Made by a program: the position numbers and the translations under genes. This document shows, in pieces, positions 34,617 through 46,699 of a stretch of DNA of 64,000 bases; within the stretch, counting starts at the first letter, position 1; each line of letters starts with the position of its first letter. This stretch comes from Diphasiastrum complanatum (Eukaryota; Streptophyta; Lycopodiopsida; Lycopodiales; Lycopodiaceae), in contig CM055113.1 of assembly GCA_029204225.1 (NCBI GenBank), forward strand, positions 34,002,329 through 34,066,328, given 5' to 3'. Below the pieces are notes generated by a model that was given only the letters and a program-made list of their open reading frames with translations, made no database searches and was not told the DNA's origin.

Positions 34617-35795
34617 ATGTCATCCATGGGTGGATATTTGTTAGAATCTAGTGAGAAACTAACTTCCACAGTCTATTCCATTTGGAAAGTGAGGATGGAA
34701 TCACTACTTGTGATCCATGATCTCTTTGATATTCTTTTAGGAGTTGAGGAGGAGCCTCAAGCCGTCCAAGAACAATTAAAATACAAGAAGAGGGCTAGAT
34801 TAGCCTTACATTGCTTAAAGTTGAATGTAAGCAATGACCTCTTGAAGGAGGTGGCTTCTTGTGCCTCATCAAAAGAGGTTTGGGATTCACTAAAGAACAT
34901 TTATGAATCCAATAACACTTCAAGAGTGCTTATGCTAAGAAACTTGATCTTGCAAAGCATGAGGGGAAGTGGAGAAAATGTACAAGAATATTAAGGATAA
35001 AATCTTTGAACAAAGAATTGGGATCTATAGGAGAGAAGATCCAAGGTAATTCTAAATGGATTAGGAGATGAGTTCTCTAATCTAGTTCAATATTTTGCTA
35101 TTCAAGACCAACTTCCATCAATTGATAAATTGCATAATGTTCTTGTGGCCGAGGAGAGTAGGCTTCTACACCTCAAAATAAGAATGGGGTCCTTGTCACT
35201 ACATAATGGTGATGAGAAAGCAAACTTCACATCAAAAGGCAAAAAGAAGACATCCTTTCTCCAAGGCAACGAGGCCGAGGCAAAGGATGGAGGATCTACC
35301 TCCAAAGGGAAGCAAAAGAACAAAGCCAAGCTTAAGTGTTTCTTTTGTGGGAAGAAAGGACACTTTGCTTCTGAATGTTATAAGACAAGGGAGTGAAGAT
35401 CAAGGAAACCTTGCACAAGGGGAGGAAGAAGAAGATGGCTTCAACACATCCTTGATTGTAGCATCCACGCCAAGATCAAGCCATGAGACATGGTGGACCA
35501 ATAGTGGGGCTAGTTCCCACATGTCATTCAACAAGCATTATTTTTTTACTCTACTTTCTTGTAATGACTCTAAAAAGTCAATCTACACTACTAGTGATCA
35601 AGAATGTAAGATAGATGGCATAGGATCTATTCCACTATGCTTAGGATCATCTAAGAGGATAGATCTTGATAATGTTTTGTATGTTCCATCCATTACAGAA
35701 AACTTGCTTAGTGTTGGTCAATTAATGGACAATGGACTAGATGTACATTTTAAGAATGGAGTGTGTTCCATCTTGAAAAGTCATAAGTGCTATTA
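34617..35795 (+). pseudogene. Copia Gag-protease fragment with mutated protease Asp
   Basis: Gag starts MSSMGGYLLESSEKL and includes the SIWKVRMESLL signature of the family seen again at 59.95 kb. It stops at 34994. Gag resumes in other frames to the single CCHC knuckle CFFCGKKGHFASEC (about 35338) and the protease motif TNSGASSHMS. There the catalytic Asp codon is AAT (Asn, 35500-35502), so the protease could not work. The pre-integrase opening (NLLSVGQLMDNGLDV) ends at a TAG next to a long microsatellite at 35801. The 3' half of the element is missing here. Confidence 0.85.
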
Positions 35796-35798
35796 GGT

Positions 35799-35983
<185 letters not shown>

Positions 35984-35989
35984 ATCATT

Positions 35990-37440
35990 TACTTTTATAA
36001 AGTTAAGTGCATCATGGTCAATTTCTTGATGTTGTACTCATTTCCCATCACAAATGGAAAATTGCAATCATTATTGTTTGAGCTTACAATTTAGACAACT
36101 ACTATTTAAACATAAACTTAGGGATCTTCCTCAAAGATATAATGTTTTTTTATGTTTATAGTTGGTTGTATTGTCTATTCAAATAAATAAATTGGAGACT
36201 CTAAGCTTTAAAGCATTGAAAAGGTAGTCAAACTAGCAACATTGGGAACCATTTATGAACTACAAATCTTTCGTTCAAAATGTAAATTCATTGTAAAAAC
36301 TTCTCTTCAAAAGAAAACAATATCCTCGTGTCTAAAAAAATATAATTGTACAAGGTAACTCGTGTTGATCAATTATCGTTTACTTAAAGTTTGATTCACT
36401 TATTACATTGGCCCCATAGATACCCATGGGGAGTTTAAGATCATGCTCATATAACATTAAAGAGAAAATGACAAATTCTTAGGCATTATCTTTTATGTTC
36501 AAGTTCACCATATTTTCTTTGACAATTAGTGTGATTGAGATCCTTGGTCAAACATTGTGTTGGCCATTTCAACTAGGAAAAGTGGTAGTTTATAAGCCTT
36601 GAGTTCTCTTATGTAGCAAATTTCTCATGAATACATAGGGCATTAAATTTTTTTTTTCTACATCTTATTTGTTTAGATTTGATGTAGAAAAAAATAGCAC
36701 ATTATAGGGATAGTTTAGTGTGAAATTATGGAGGAAATGACAATGGTATATGCAAAACCATCTACAAATTTTGCAAAAGACACGTGAGAACTCTTAATTG
36801 AGCTTTCCAATGAATAAAACCCGATTTGACATATATTGGTTTGGCATACATGAGAGAACCAATAATTGAATGATAAGAATAGAGTTTCATTTGGTCCACT
36901 TTTTCATAAGATTGTAGACATTGATCCTTCAAAAAATTTGAACTTGGATCAATTGGAGATTTGGCTAGTGTTGGCTATATTGTGCTTCAATAACAAATCA
37001 TGTATATATATTTGCTGATTGGTAAAAATCAATGTTTGAGTAGGAGCAAATGGGTACTATATATTGTATTTCTCCTATAGTTATGTAATGCATTTTTAGT
37101 GAGTTTGCTTGGGGTATGCTTTGCTATTTCCTTCAATTCTTGCGATTTTTTTTTGTTGATACCTTGTTAGATTGGTAGTGTAAAATTGTAGGATCGATCG
37201 TTTACATGAAGTTGTTATTATGTATGGAAACTCTAATTTAGTAATAGTGTGAAAAATGGAACTACTTACATCAGCAAGATATTTGAAAAGTTAAACTAGT
37301 CACACTTGAAAATCTGAACAAGTTTTGAGTTTTATACAAAATCTAACCAAGAATCTGCTCTCAGTTAGTAGAATCACCGATTCAAGTCGGAGGTCGAATT
37401 CAATGCAAAAATCTGCACAATTCTTGACAAATCTCAGAAG
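35990..37440. other. AT-rich DNA between two copia fragments
   Basis: No domain is visible in any frame. It separates the gag/protease fragment from an integrase fragment in the same orientation and may include unrelated insertions. Confidence 0.5.
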
Positions 37441-38109
37441 GTTCTAGCCTACGGAAGAAGGAGTGGCTATCTTTACAAACTCAGCCATTGCTACTCTTCT
37501 AACAATCAAGCTCTTCACACAGCCACTTCTGAATCAACTGATATGTTGTGGCATTTCAGACTTGGCCATCTTAACTTCAATTGTATTCAGAATGTTAGTT
37601 CAAAGTCTAGTACAAGATCTGTCTTCTGTCAGGAAGCCAACTTCTCCATGCGAAAGCTGTATTATCAACAAGCATGCTAAAAGTCCCTTCATTTCAGACT
37701 TAGAGGGCTTGCTTGACCTTGTACATAGTGACATTTGTGGCCCGATGCAGACTACTTCCACAGGGGGAGCTCTCTATTTTCTAACCTTCATCGACGACTT
37801 CTGTCAAAGGATTGCTACCTACTATATGAAGAACAAATCCGAAGCATTCAAGTTTTTCAAACAGTTCAAGGCATCTGCAAAAAATCAGACCCAGAGGAAG
37901 ATCAAAGCTCTACGCACAGATGGAAGGGGAGAGTATATCTCCACAGAATTCAAGAAGTTCTGCAAGGCCAGTGGATACATCAACAATATACAACCAGCTA
38001 CTCACCTCAGTCCAATGGCGTAGCTGAACGGAAGAATAAGACACTCATCAAAAGTGCCAAGAGCATGCTGACCCATGCCTCTCTTCCAAAGAAATTCCGG
38101 GCTATTTGA
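37441..38109 (+). pseudogene. Copia pre-integrase/integrase fragment
   Basis: The frame from 37441 reads VLAYGRRSGYLYKL and then MLWHFRLGHLNFNCIQN (pre-integrase). A shift leads to CESCIINKHAKSPF and the core motifs LVHSDICGPM, LRTDGRGEYIST, and in a third frame SPQSNGVAERKNKTL. The second Asp region reads TDGRGEY instead of the usual TDGGGEY or TDRGGEY. Sequence stops being copia-like at about 38109. Two frameshifts make it a pseudogene. Confidence 0.85.
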
Positions 38110-39310
38110 AATCACGCTCAGCATGCTGAAGTTATTACTTCAAGCCATTGTACTCACTGTTGATATTAATCAGAGTGCAATTTTTGTCTCACTAGTGTAT
38201 TGTTCATTTGAGCAATTTGTATGAATCATTCTTCTTGAATATTTCTGCTGCTAACTGTTGCGTTTCCGTTCCTACAAGCCTACGTTCAAAGCTTCGAGCT
38301 TCAGCTACCGGTCATCCCCACATTTTACGACAGTACAAGGAGTGTACACAGTACATAGTAACCATTGAAGAGAGCTTCGTGAGAACATTTTTTTCTAAGA
38401 GTTCGGGTTTATGATGGGTAGAAAGTGAAAAGTGAAACACCGTTGCATAGTTTTGGGCATACGGAGGCTTGCCAAGCTCAATACAGAGATCTTTACCTGT
38501 GCATAGCATCAAACGAGGTCAATAACGGTTAAAAACTGAGAATTTTGCAATTAATTTGTGAAAAGGACCAAGCAAGGGTTACAAGTTTTTCACAAAATTG
38601 GCAATAACTTTACCATCCGTGCACTATTTTGGATGTCTTAAGGATATAAAGGTAGTTGTTCTAGCCCACTAAATAGCCATAAAGAGAGTTTGAACTTTCT
38701 GTCAGAGAATTGACAATTATCAAAGAACCTAGTGGTTTTTTGCGAAAAAAAAAAAAGTTGAGATTTTCCTCAAGTTGGGCTTATCTCACCATTTCTCTAG
38801 GGTTTTTGGCAATTGGAGGCTCTACGGACTCATAAATAGTAAGGTGCCCTTAGTCTAGGCCTCAGATGGCATCGAAAATGCTCAAAAATGAATGAGATCA
38901 AGCCAAAGAAGAGGGTGGAGGGTGCTATCACACGGGGAGAGAGAACTTGAGCATCTCCGTGAAGAATATGAAGTCGTGTAAAAGAGTGTTAAAGTGGTCT
39001 AAGTGTATACGTCAATGCTCAAATTCACTCCCAATCACAAGATTGGAGCCCACATTCACCACGGGCAATGATTTAAAGTTGATTTGGTGGCCTAGATGGA
39101 GTTCTCTAGTTTCAATGGCCAAGATTAACTTGAAGGGACCCGAAGTGCCTTGAAGAGCAAAACATCATTCAACTTCATTAAAAAAATTCAGTTTGAAGGG
39201 ACCCAAGGCCCAAAATTGATTGAAGAGTAAACTATGAAAAAATAGTTCCTTTTTTAAAAAAGCCCTTAATTTCACCTCTAACGTTTTTGGACCAAACGAA
39301 GGGCACCCGG
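38110..39310. other. Intergenic, nothing recognised
   Basis: AT-rich sequence between two copia remnants without domain-bearing frames. Confidence 0.45.
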
Positions 39311-39317
39311 ACTGTAC

Positions 39318-40918
39318 TTGCAAGTATGGTATTGCAAAACAAAGTGTTTTCAACAGAGAAAGTGCTTGGAAAGTGCCAAAAGACGTTATAGGGCACAAAG
39401 TTGGGAATTCATGGCAAGAAGCAAATTGAATAGTTCTCGTATGGAGCAAGGGGAGCACATTCAAACATATATGACCAGAATCAAGGCAATAGTAGACGAA
39501 CTGCATTCCATAGGAACACGTCAAGAGAAAGACTACCAACCTTTGATGATCTCACATGAGTCTTGATGCAGGAGGAACAATGACAGGAAATGGTAAAAGC
39601 TCGTCGTCAAAACACTCATGATCAAGCACGTGCGGGACCAAGAAGAAAGGCAAGTGCTTCTATTGCAGCAAAAAGGGCCATTGGAAGAGCAAATGCCAGA
39701 AAATTTTTGGCGGAATCAGGCTAGGGGAAACCAAAGCAAACAGGTAACCTTGTCGACGAAGGTGAAGTCGAAGACTCCAACATCTTTATAATAGCATTGT
39801 CATCCAAAGAAGAAGATCAAGCTTAGTACATTGACTCGGGAAGCCACAAGACACATGATAGGTAATAAAGATTGGTTCAGTAGCTTGAAAGAGTTGGATA
39901 ATGGAACATCTGTTTCACAAGCAAATGGTGACATGTGCAAGATCAAGGGAATAGGCATTGTTTCCATCCAACTACCTGATGGTAAAAGCAAATGATCAAG
40001 GAGGTACTTTACGTACCAAGTTTGAAGAAAAATCTACTTTTTGTTGGTGTCATTACTGATCAAAAGTTGAAAGTAGAATTTGCCCATGATCGTTGCTTTG
40101 TGAAAGACATGAACCAAAAGTTCAAGGTCATTGCAGATGGTACAAGGGAGCCCAAGACCAAATTGTACATGTCGAATGCTACAATTAAGGGGCAACATGG
40201 ACTTATCTCGTTCATTCCATCACAAACTTAATTGTGGCATAAAAGGCTTGGTTATTTGAACTTGGGAAGCCTTAGCTTGATGAGAAAATTGGAAATGGTG
40301 AAGGGATTGCCTATGATGAAAGATCACTTGAAGACGATGTGCGAGTCATGTGTACATGGGAAGCAACATCGAGAGAAGTTCAAGCGTGGTGATGTTGCGA
40401 GGGTGAAGAATTGGGGAAGTGATTGTGATGATTGTAGATCTACCACATGGTATGTATTCCAGTTTTGTAATAGTTGCTTTTCCTAGTCTAGCAAGAAGCA
40501 AAGTATAGTTGCTGTATCCACAACAAAAGTAGAGTATAAGACAATGTGTAGCGCAACACAAGAAGCCATTTCGTTGAGGCAAATCTTGGATGAGATGGAC
40601 ATGAAACAAGAAAAACCTACAACAATACACAGTGACAATCAAAGTGGCATTCAGCTGGCAAAAAATCCGGTGTTTCATGCGAGGACCAAACACATCAAGA
40701 TTCACTATCATTTCATACGTGAAAGACTGCTAAGTAAATAAATAAATAAATATTGTTCATTGTAGTACAGATGAATAATTAGCTAAAATTTTCACTAAGC
40801 CACTCTTTAGAGAAAAGTTTGATAAGTTTAGATCAAAACTTTATGTACTTAATTTTTTTTTAACTTTGATGCTATGTATATGAATGTATAAAAAGCAAAT
40901 TATACTTTTAGGGAGAGA
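39318..40918 (+). pseudogene. Internally deleted copia: Gag, protease, pre-integrase fused to RNase H
   Basis: Gag (ARSKLNSSRMEQGEHIQTYM) is followed by a CCHC knuckle CFYCSKKGHWKSKC at about 39657, a frameshifted protease trace (YIDSGSHKTH) and pre-integrase (LWHKRLGYLNLGSL, CESCVHGKQHREKF). At about 40410 the frame passes directly into RNase H (GSDCDDCRSTT.., AVSTTKVEYKTM, SDNQSGIQLAKNPVFH, KIHYHF). Integrase core and all of RT are absent, so roughly 2.5 kb is missing. A copia C-terminus (LAKIFTKPLF) and a purine tract GGGAGAGAG at 40910-40918 follow, marking the start of the 3' LTR. Confidence 0.8.
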
Positions 40919-41340
40919 GTTAGAATAAAAGTACAACTACTGTGTTATCGTATTGTGAGTCCTATCAGTGAATTAGGACTAATTGGCCTCGTCACGAGGC
41001 AAGTTGACAGGACACGTGTCCTGTCAACGACAACTTGGGCCATGCATGGGTTGCCAAAGTAAAAATTATATGGATAGTGTATTTTCGCTCTCAGAAATAC
41101 AGTTGCTATGTGAGCTTAGTGTGGGAAAGTGCCTTTTGTGTATGTTACTGTGTTGCATGATCTGTGATCCTGTTTCAAATGAATTTTGTGTAATTCCATG
41201 GAAATCTTCTTGTTTACTTTGCTTATGCTATCTTGAATGGTTTGTACTTCTCTTGCTAATGGCTATTAGTTTGGATTTGGCACATGACATAATGTTATTG
41301 TTATTTGTTAAAAATATATATTCCTTGCTTTAAAGGTTTT
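40919..41340 (+). repeat. Probable 3' LTR of the internally deleted copia
   Basis: It starts TTAGAATAAAAGTACAAC directly after the purine tract, a sequence type common at copia LTR starts. The 3' border is not visible and no second copy occurs in the window. Confidence 0.35.
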
Positions 41341-42099
41341 GAAAAAAATAAGTGCTAATTCAAGTACATCATTTTATTGAGGTTCTTTTTTTGACATGCA
41401 ATTGTGAGCAAAACAAGTTTGTGGTGACCATGCTAAAACAAAATTTATGCCTTTTTTTTTTTCTTTCTAAGGGCCAATCCTTTGTCAATAAAGCTTAAAC
41501 ATTTCATACATGGTGACCATTGAGTTTGTGGCCTTTTTTCTGGTCTTCAACTCTTCAACCCAGCTCGAAGGTTTCATCGTTTATTCTAAAGGTCCATTTT
41601 CCATCGATGATGGAGGCCTAACCATTGCATTTGGAGCCTTTTCCCTAGGGTTCAAGGCCTCAAATTGGGACATTACTAGTTCAAAGCAACTTCTTTATAT
41701 TCATTCTCGTTTGATTCCCTGGATACATCTTACCACAAACTGTCTATTTTTGTTGTAACCCGTTTATTTGTTATAATGCTAACTCTCTATACTAGAAAGT
41801 TTTAAACTCATGAGGCCTAACATTTATCAAGGGTACATTTTAGTCCAAATCCAAGAACCATTGATCGCGAAGTGACTTGATTTCTAATTTCAACTCTTTT
41901 CACTATACGTGATTGACCACTCCTAAGATCAAGCAGTTACTAGGGTCCAATGATAGATTGTTCTCCAATAATTTTCAATTTTGTTTCACCAAATTTATAA
42001 AAACTCATAAAACTATGAAAGATCAATCTATTTTATAAAAACTAAGAAGTAACAAAAAGCACAAAAGATTTGATAAGCCAATAAATGTATTGATGTCTC

Positions 42100-42205
42100 A
42101 AATTTGTTCTTTCCTTGAATTGCAATACCAATAACACCTAGACCTTTCATTTGTTCTTTCCTTGAATTGCAATACCAATGATAGTTAGACCTTTCATTGA
42201 TGACC
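42100..42205 (+). repeat. ~48-bp tandem duplication
   Basis: TTTGTTCTTTCCTTGAATTG followed by CAATACCAAT and a TAGACCTTTCAT end occurs twice in tandem. Non-coding. Confidence 0.7.
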
Positions 42206-43029
42206 CTAGTTGCCCTTGCCAAGGCAAGATCATGGCTTGAGGTCATTAGTTGAGATTTAAGTTAAAGAGTTACAACCTCCTTTTGTTATTAGATTCTAAA
42301 AAACACACATTGCAAAAATATTTAACTTTGCTCTATGATTTGTTTTTGTTTCTTTGTCGGCTATAGATGAACAAGGACTCTGTAATGTCATATCCTTGAC
42401 AAGACATAAATGAAAACATTGTAGCTATGTTTGTCAGAGCTTAATTTTTAATGCAAAATACTAAAGACCCCCTATCAAGGATCTCCCATGCTCAACATAG
42501 TGTTAACCTCACTTAAACGTGCACCATAATTAAATAAACCATGAAATGCAAATTTTTCGTTTGTTTTTTTGGAACTTGACTACAATTTTTGTACCTTAAG
42601 AAGGATCCTCTAGAGGTTGTGGCATGTGTAGTTGCAAAAGCTCAAGCACTCTTTTAGTTCAAACTACAGGAGCCCACTTAGCTTGTCAGTTGTGATTCTT
42701 AGCTCCACCCTTTTGGCTGCACCATTGTGGACTAGCTGTGCAGCATTGCCATTCCCTTGTGGCTTGGTTTTGATGTCATACTTGGAAAAATATTTTGCAT
42801 CCAAATAAAAAACATGTAGGGACTGATTTCTGTGGAACATCTTTACATTATCTTCTTATTAAAAAAAAGGAAGGGTGTTGCTTTCTTGCCATTCTATTGT
42901 TGATTCTTTTCTTTTCATTTCTTGAGTTTGATTTGGAGGTTGCTCCATCCAACTACAATCTGCTCTCATCTTTTCTCCTGTTGCTAATGTTTTGTTCTTC
43001 TTGGAGCTTGTTGGTTTTTCATTACTGTC

Positions 43030-44169
43030 ATGGCAACTGTTTTCCATGAGTTTGCCATCTCTAGTATTCACAAGTCATCAACCATGCTGTCCACCATCAC
43101 CCCAAATAACTATCAAGCATTTCCAAATTGGGAGGCTAAGACCTTTCTTTTCAAAATGTTTTTACAAAAAGTTTACAAAGATGATAGAACAAAGAATAAG
43201 ACAGGGAAAGCAACGATGCTGTCAAAACGGTTACATATATCCAAGATACTATGGATCAAACAGTTTAGAATAACAATGTTGAATCTATCAGACAGTCTTG
43301 TGAATATATATCTACACATGGAGCTGCGACAGCAGGGATTTTTCCTACTATCTCTCAAACAGCTGTGCAAAAAACTCAAGCGGACTGCCCAGGTAGCTGT
43401 GAAAGAAAGTCAATTACAGTTGCTCAGACAAATATGCCAGCACTTGGATTCGGGCCTACCTACGAAGATCTCAGCTCTCTGGCATCTCTACAGGAATGCG
43501 GAGCTGGTGCTTCAGGGGATATTTGTCTCACACATAGACCTTTCCAGGTACAGAATCAGACCTATCCTGCCATTCATTGCTCCAGCGCATATCAGACTGA
43601 ACTGTGGAAGCTTCCGTGCTGTAGCCATGGTATTCTCCTGCCTATACAGGGTTCTGACCAGAGTAAGTCGGTGTACGAACATCTGTGCTATAGCTCCGCG
43701 CAAACCCAATACTGCTTGCCTCCAGAATGCCTCTTCGGCTATGGGAAAACCCTGCTCACATACGTTCATGAATACCTCTGAGAATATGCTGCTAGAATCA
43801 ATGGAGAACCTCTGTTCCTTCGAAGCAACAATTCCTCCTGACTGGCAGAAAGAGCAATCCAATTGCAGTGCAAATAGAGATGTGACTCTGACAGCCCAGC
43901 CCAACTTACCCTTGTTCGAATCTACAGCTCATGTTGAAGACAAGGAATCTCCTCCTACAAGGATAAACAAGACCACTAAGATGGCCAAAGCAAAAAACAT
44001 GAGGAAGAAAAATTTGATGATGAAAACAGTTGTAGCAAAGATGGGCATGGTGTCTCCTCAATGCAAGATTCCAGCCCACTATGGCAACAAGGTTAATGGC
44101 AACTTGTGCCTCACTACAAACACTCCCACACGAGTTATCCCCCTCTTGAAGCAACGAAGACCATTGTAA
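43030..44169 (+). CDS. Open frame of 379 codons, unrecognised
   Basis: An uninterrupted frame of this length is rare in the surrounding AT-rich DNA. The predicted protein starts MATVFHEFAISSIHK, is basic and rich in Cys, Lys and Asn, and ends with a Lys-rich stretch (KAKNMRKKNLMMK). No domain, signal peptide or convincing membrane segment was recognised. A second frame is also open over 43365-43781. The flanks are repeats, so an unknown transposon ORF, a pseudogene or chance are all possible; I favour decayed transposon or non-coding. Confidence 0.25.
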   Translation: MATVFHEFAISSIHKSSTMLSTITPNNYQAFPNWEAKTFLFKMFLQKVYKDDRTKNKTGKATMLSKRLHISKILWIKQFRITMLNLSDSLVNIYLHMELRQQGFFLLSLKQLCKKLKRTAQVAVKESQLQLLRQICQHLDSGLPTKISALWHLYRNAELVLQGIFVSHIDLSRYRIRPILPFIAPAHIRLNCGSFRAVAMVFSCLYRVLTRVSRCTNICAIAPRKPNTACLQNASSAMGKPCSHTFMNTSENMLLESMENLCSFEATIPPDWQKEQSNCSANRDVTLTAQPNLPLFESTAHVEDKESPPTRINKTTKMAKAKNMRKKNLMMKTVVAKMGMVSPQCKIPAHYGNKVNGNLCLTTNTPTRVIPLLKQRRPL

Positions 44170-44508
44170 TGCCACTAACTATTGGCAATGAACTGGAGCA
44201 GATCAACCACTACAAATTGAACACCTTACAAAAAGACCCACTAGGAAGACCAAGTCTCTCTAAGGGCAAGACATTAAAAAATATACTGTTGTCTACCAGC
44301 CCTTTGGATAGTCAATCTATCGACTCTATTTCTAGAGAACACTTTATTCCCTCCGACTGAGGCTCGGAAGGACAATTTGGAACTTCAGGCGCTTTTGATG
44401 AACTGTCACATGAGATTCTATTGACAGTCCACTAGGCACCTATAGCACAAATCTGAAGCCTTCAGCAGGAAATGGGACAACATCCAGCAAGGTTGTCACG
44501 TTCCCACC

Positions 44509-45019
44509 TAAATTCAAATTCAGATTGGTTCCCTCCAATTTTTGAATGAGTTCCCTCCACTATTTAAATACTTAGGTTTAGATTAGCCAATAGGAATTGG
44601 GGTGCCCATCTCCTCAATTTCCTATATAAGTAGCAATTTCGAATCAATGTACATGTTTTCTTTTTATTTCGATACAAGCAGATTGGCCCTCTTATGGAAT
44701 GGATGTGGAATGTCCTTGCTCTCTATATCTTTTCCTCCATCTCTCATGCTTTCTTTGTGGTTGGTAATTGTTGGATTTGCTAATTATTATGTTTTTTGTG
44801 AGAGAGAAAGGGAGAGAGATAAGGATAAGCTATCTTCTTTGTGGATTTAGGGTTAATTGTTGTAGTATTAATTGATAGTGTTAATGGATCTTAGTGTTAA
44901 TTATGGATCATCAATGCATGCTAGATTTTGATCTATGCTATCGCTCTCATGGGATCAAACCTTCGCGTGACATCTAACCTTGTCTCCTTGATGCTTGTGT
45001 GCTTGGATCTTGGGTTGAG
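44509..45019 (+). repeat. Gypsy-type LTR (plus copy), 5' side truncated
   Basis: About 510 bp that is closely similar, in inverted orientation, to 53052-53573. It has a TATA-like CTATATAAGTAG at about 44621 in the plus sense and a GAGAGAAAGGGAGAG tract downstream. Homology between the copies ends at CTTGGGTTGAG. It precedes gypsy fragments in the same orientation, so I read it as their 5' LTR. Confidence 0.65.
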
Positions 45020-45289
45020 GCTAGGCTTGCATTAGGCATCTTGTTTTGGCATAAGTAGGGTTAAATTTGCATTTTAGGGTAGATTGAGAGTGATTTTGCT
45101 TGATTTGAGTGGATCTACTTGTTTGAAATCGAATCTGATTGTTGAGTAGGGGAAACTATTCGGATCACCATTCCTAAGATCCATTTGGGTATGAGAAATC
45201 AGAGAAAACAACAAAAATTGGTCATTTCTGTCAGATTTGAGCAAAAAGGAGACAAAATCGTCATCAGATCTGATAACTTTTTACCCTCT

Positions 45290-46050
45290 TATAGGAAACC
45301 TTTGCCGAGTTGCAGGAACTTTGGTTTCACTCACAAAACCTTCAAATTGAAGGGCGAAGATTAAATCCCAACATATTTGCAAAAACATCAGAAAATACAA
45401 AAAAATCATTAAAATCCTAAAAAAAACAGAAAAGAAACGTTCGTGCATAAGTGTGATTCAAATCTATCTACTGCTAGGTCAGTGAAGAATAATACCAAAA
45501 ATAGAAGGCCAAAGTGACTATTCATCTAGTTGTTGGTAACCTTTTGTGGAAAGTTTAACACCTTTTTGCAAAAATATCAGTTCTCTGAGAAGGACCTTCG
45601 CCTAAACATTTGCTAGAGCCTATGTCAATCCTACTTACTATTTTGGATAATCAGTGAGTTGGGCAAACATTTTTGTCAAGGACATTTGTCATATTGACAT
45701 ATTTTTGTCAAAAAGAGATATTTAATAACAATATTACTCTTGAAACCTTCGCCAAAATCTTCGCTGACTCTTTTGAGGATTCTATTTATAGTAAATCATC
45801 ATCTGAGAGTTCGACGAAGATTAAATTTAGCAGGATCTTGCAAAAGTCTATTTTAATCCTCGTCCAGCTGAAAAAATTGACTGTTTGTCTACAAGAACCT
45901 TCGCCAGTTCTGCCTTAGCTTTATCTAAGTTAGATTTATTGTCTGTGAGTTCGGCAAAGGTTAGTTTATCTTCAATTGTCAGAAAACAACCAGATTAGTG
46001 ATTTTTTTTAATCCAAAATAATAGTGAAGAACCTTCACCGAGTCTACTTT
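45290..46050 (+). repeat. Leader region with dispersed AACCTTCGCC motifs
   Basis: AACCTTCGCC or close variants (AACCTTTGCCGAG, ACCTTCGCC, AACCTTCACCGAG) recur about every 100-150 bp, along with reverse forms such as TCGGCAAAGGTT. The same motif recurs in 57240-57600, between integrase and the extra ORF of the gypsy element. Function unknown; no coding frame. Confidence 0.5.
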
Positions 46051-46229
46051 TGCCCAAAAAATATTCGCTTGTTCTATTTTTAGGTTCTGATATACCAGAT
46101 CTAGCCTCTGTCACATTTTTGAGTCATTATGTTATATTCTGATAGTGATTCTGAAATATCCCTATTTAGAAGTGTCAATCACTTGATCAAAGATCTTTTT
46201 TCAGAAAATTAGAAATCGGATTATTGTCA

Positions 46230-46699
46230 AGTGATATAAGTTTTATAGTATCCAAAATCGAATCAGCACTAGTTAATACTGAAGTAGATGATGAACTACC
46301 AGAGGCTGCATTGTTTTATGTTGAAGCAGTACCTGAGTGAGCAGCCGATATTGTTGAATAATCTGATGCTTGGCCAATAGAATGACTCCTTGACAAAAGT
46401 ACAAAAGAGACAATTGATTCTTAAGGCACAACTTTATCAATTGATTGTGGGCCAATTATATCGCCGAGGAATGGATAATATTTTGGGAAGATGTGTTTTG
46501 CCACATGAAGTACCTAAACTTATCATGTTTTCTCATGATGGAATGGGCGGAGGACATTTTTTTAACAAATATCACTGTTTGCAAATTTTTGCAATCAAGA
46601 CGTTGGTGGCCTACACTTCAAATAGATACAAAAAATTATATTAAGTCATGTAATGTTTGTCAACGTGCACGGTGTCCTACGAAGCAAAATTATGAACCT
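46230..46699 (+). pseudogene. Gypsy pol fragment: integrase zinc-binding region
   Basis: A broken frame reads VDDELPEAALF and then KRQLILKAQLYQLIVGQLYR, GRCVLPHEV and, one frame over, SCNVCQRARCPTKQNYEP. This is the linker and HHCC zinc-binding end of a Ty3/gypsy integrase. The fragment ends exactly at AACCT, where a copia LTR begins. The next residues expected in gypsy are found at 58999, beginning with the same AACCT. Confidence 0.85.
46695..46699. other. 5-bp target duplication AACCT (left)
   Basis: AACCT abuts the copia LTR end (TGTGAAGG) and matches AACCT at 58999-59003, which abuts the other LTR edge. Confidence 0.7.

Noticed and set aside
45290-46050. CRISPR-like spaced repeats
   Set aside because: Motifs are short, degenerate, in both orientations and irregularly spaced, and the context is a plant retrotransposon.
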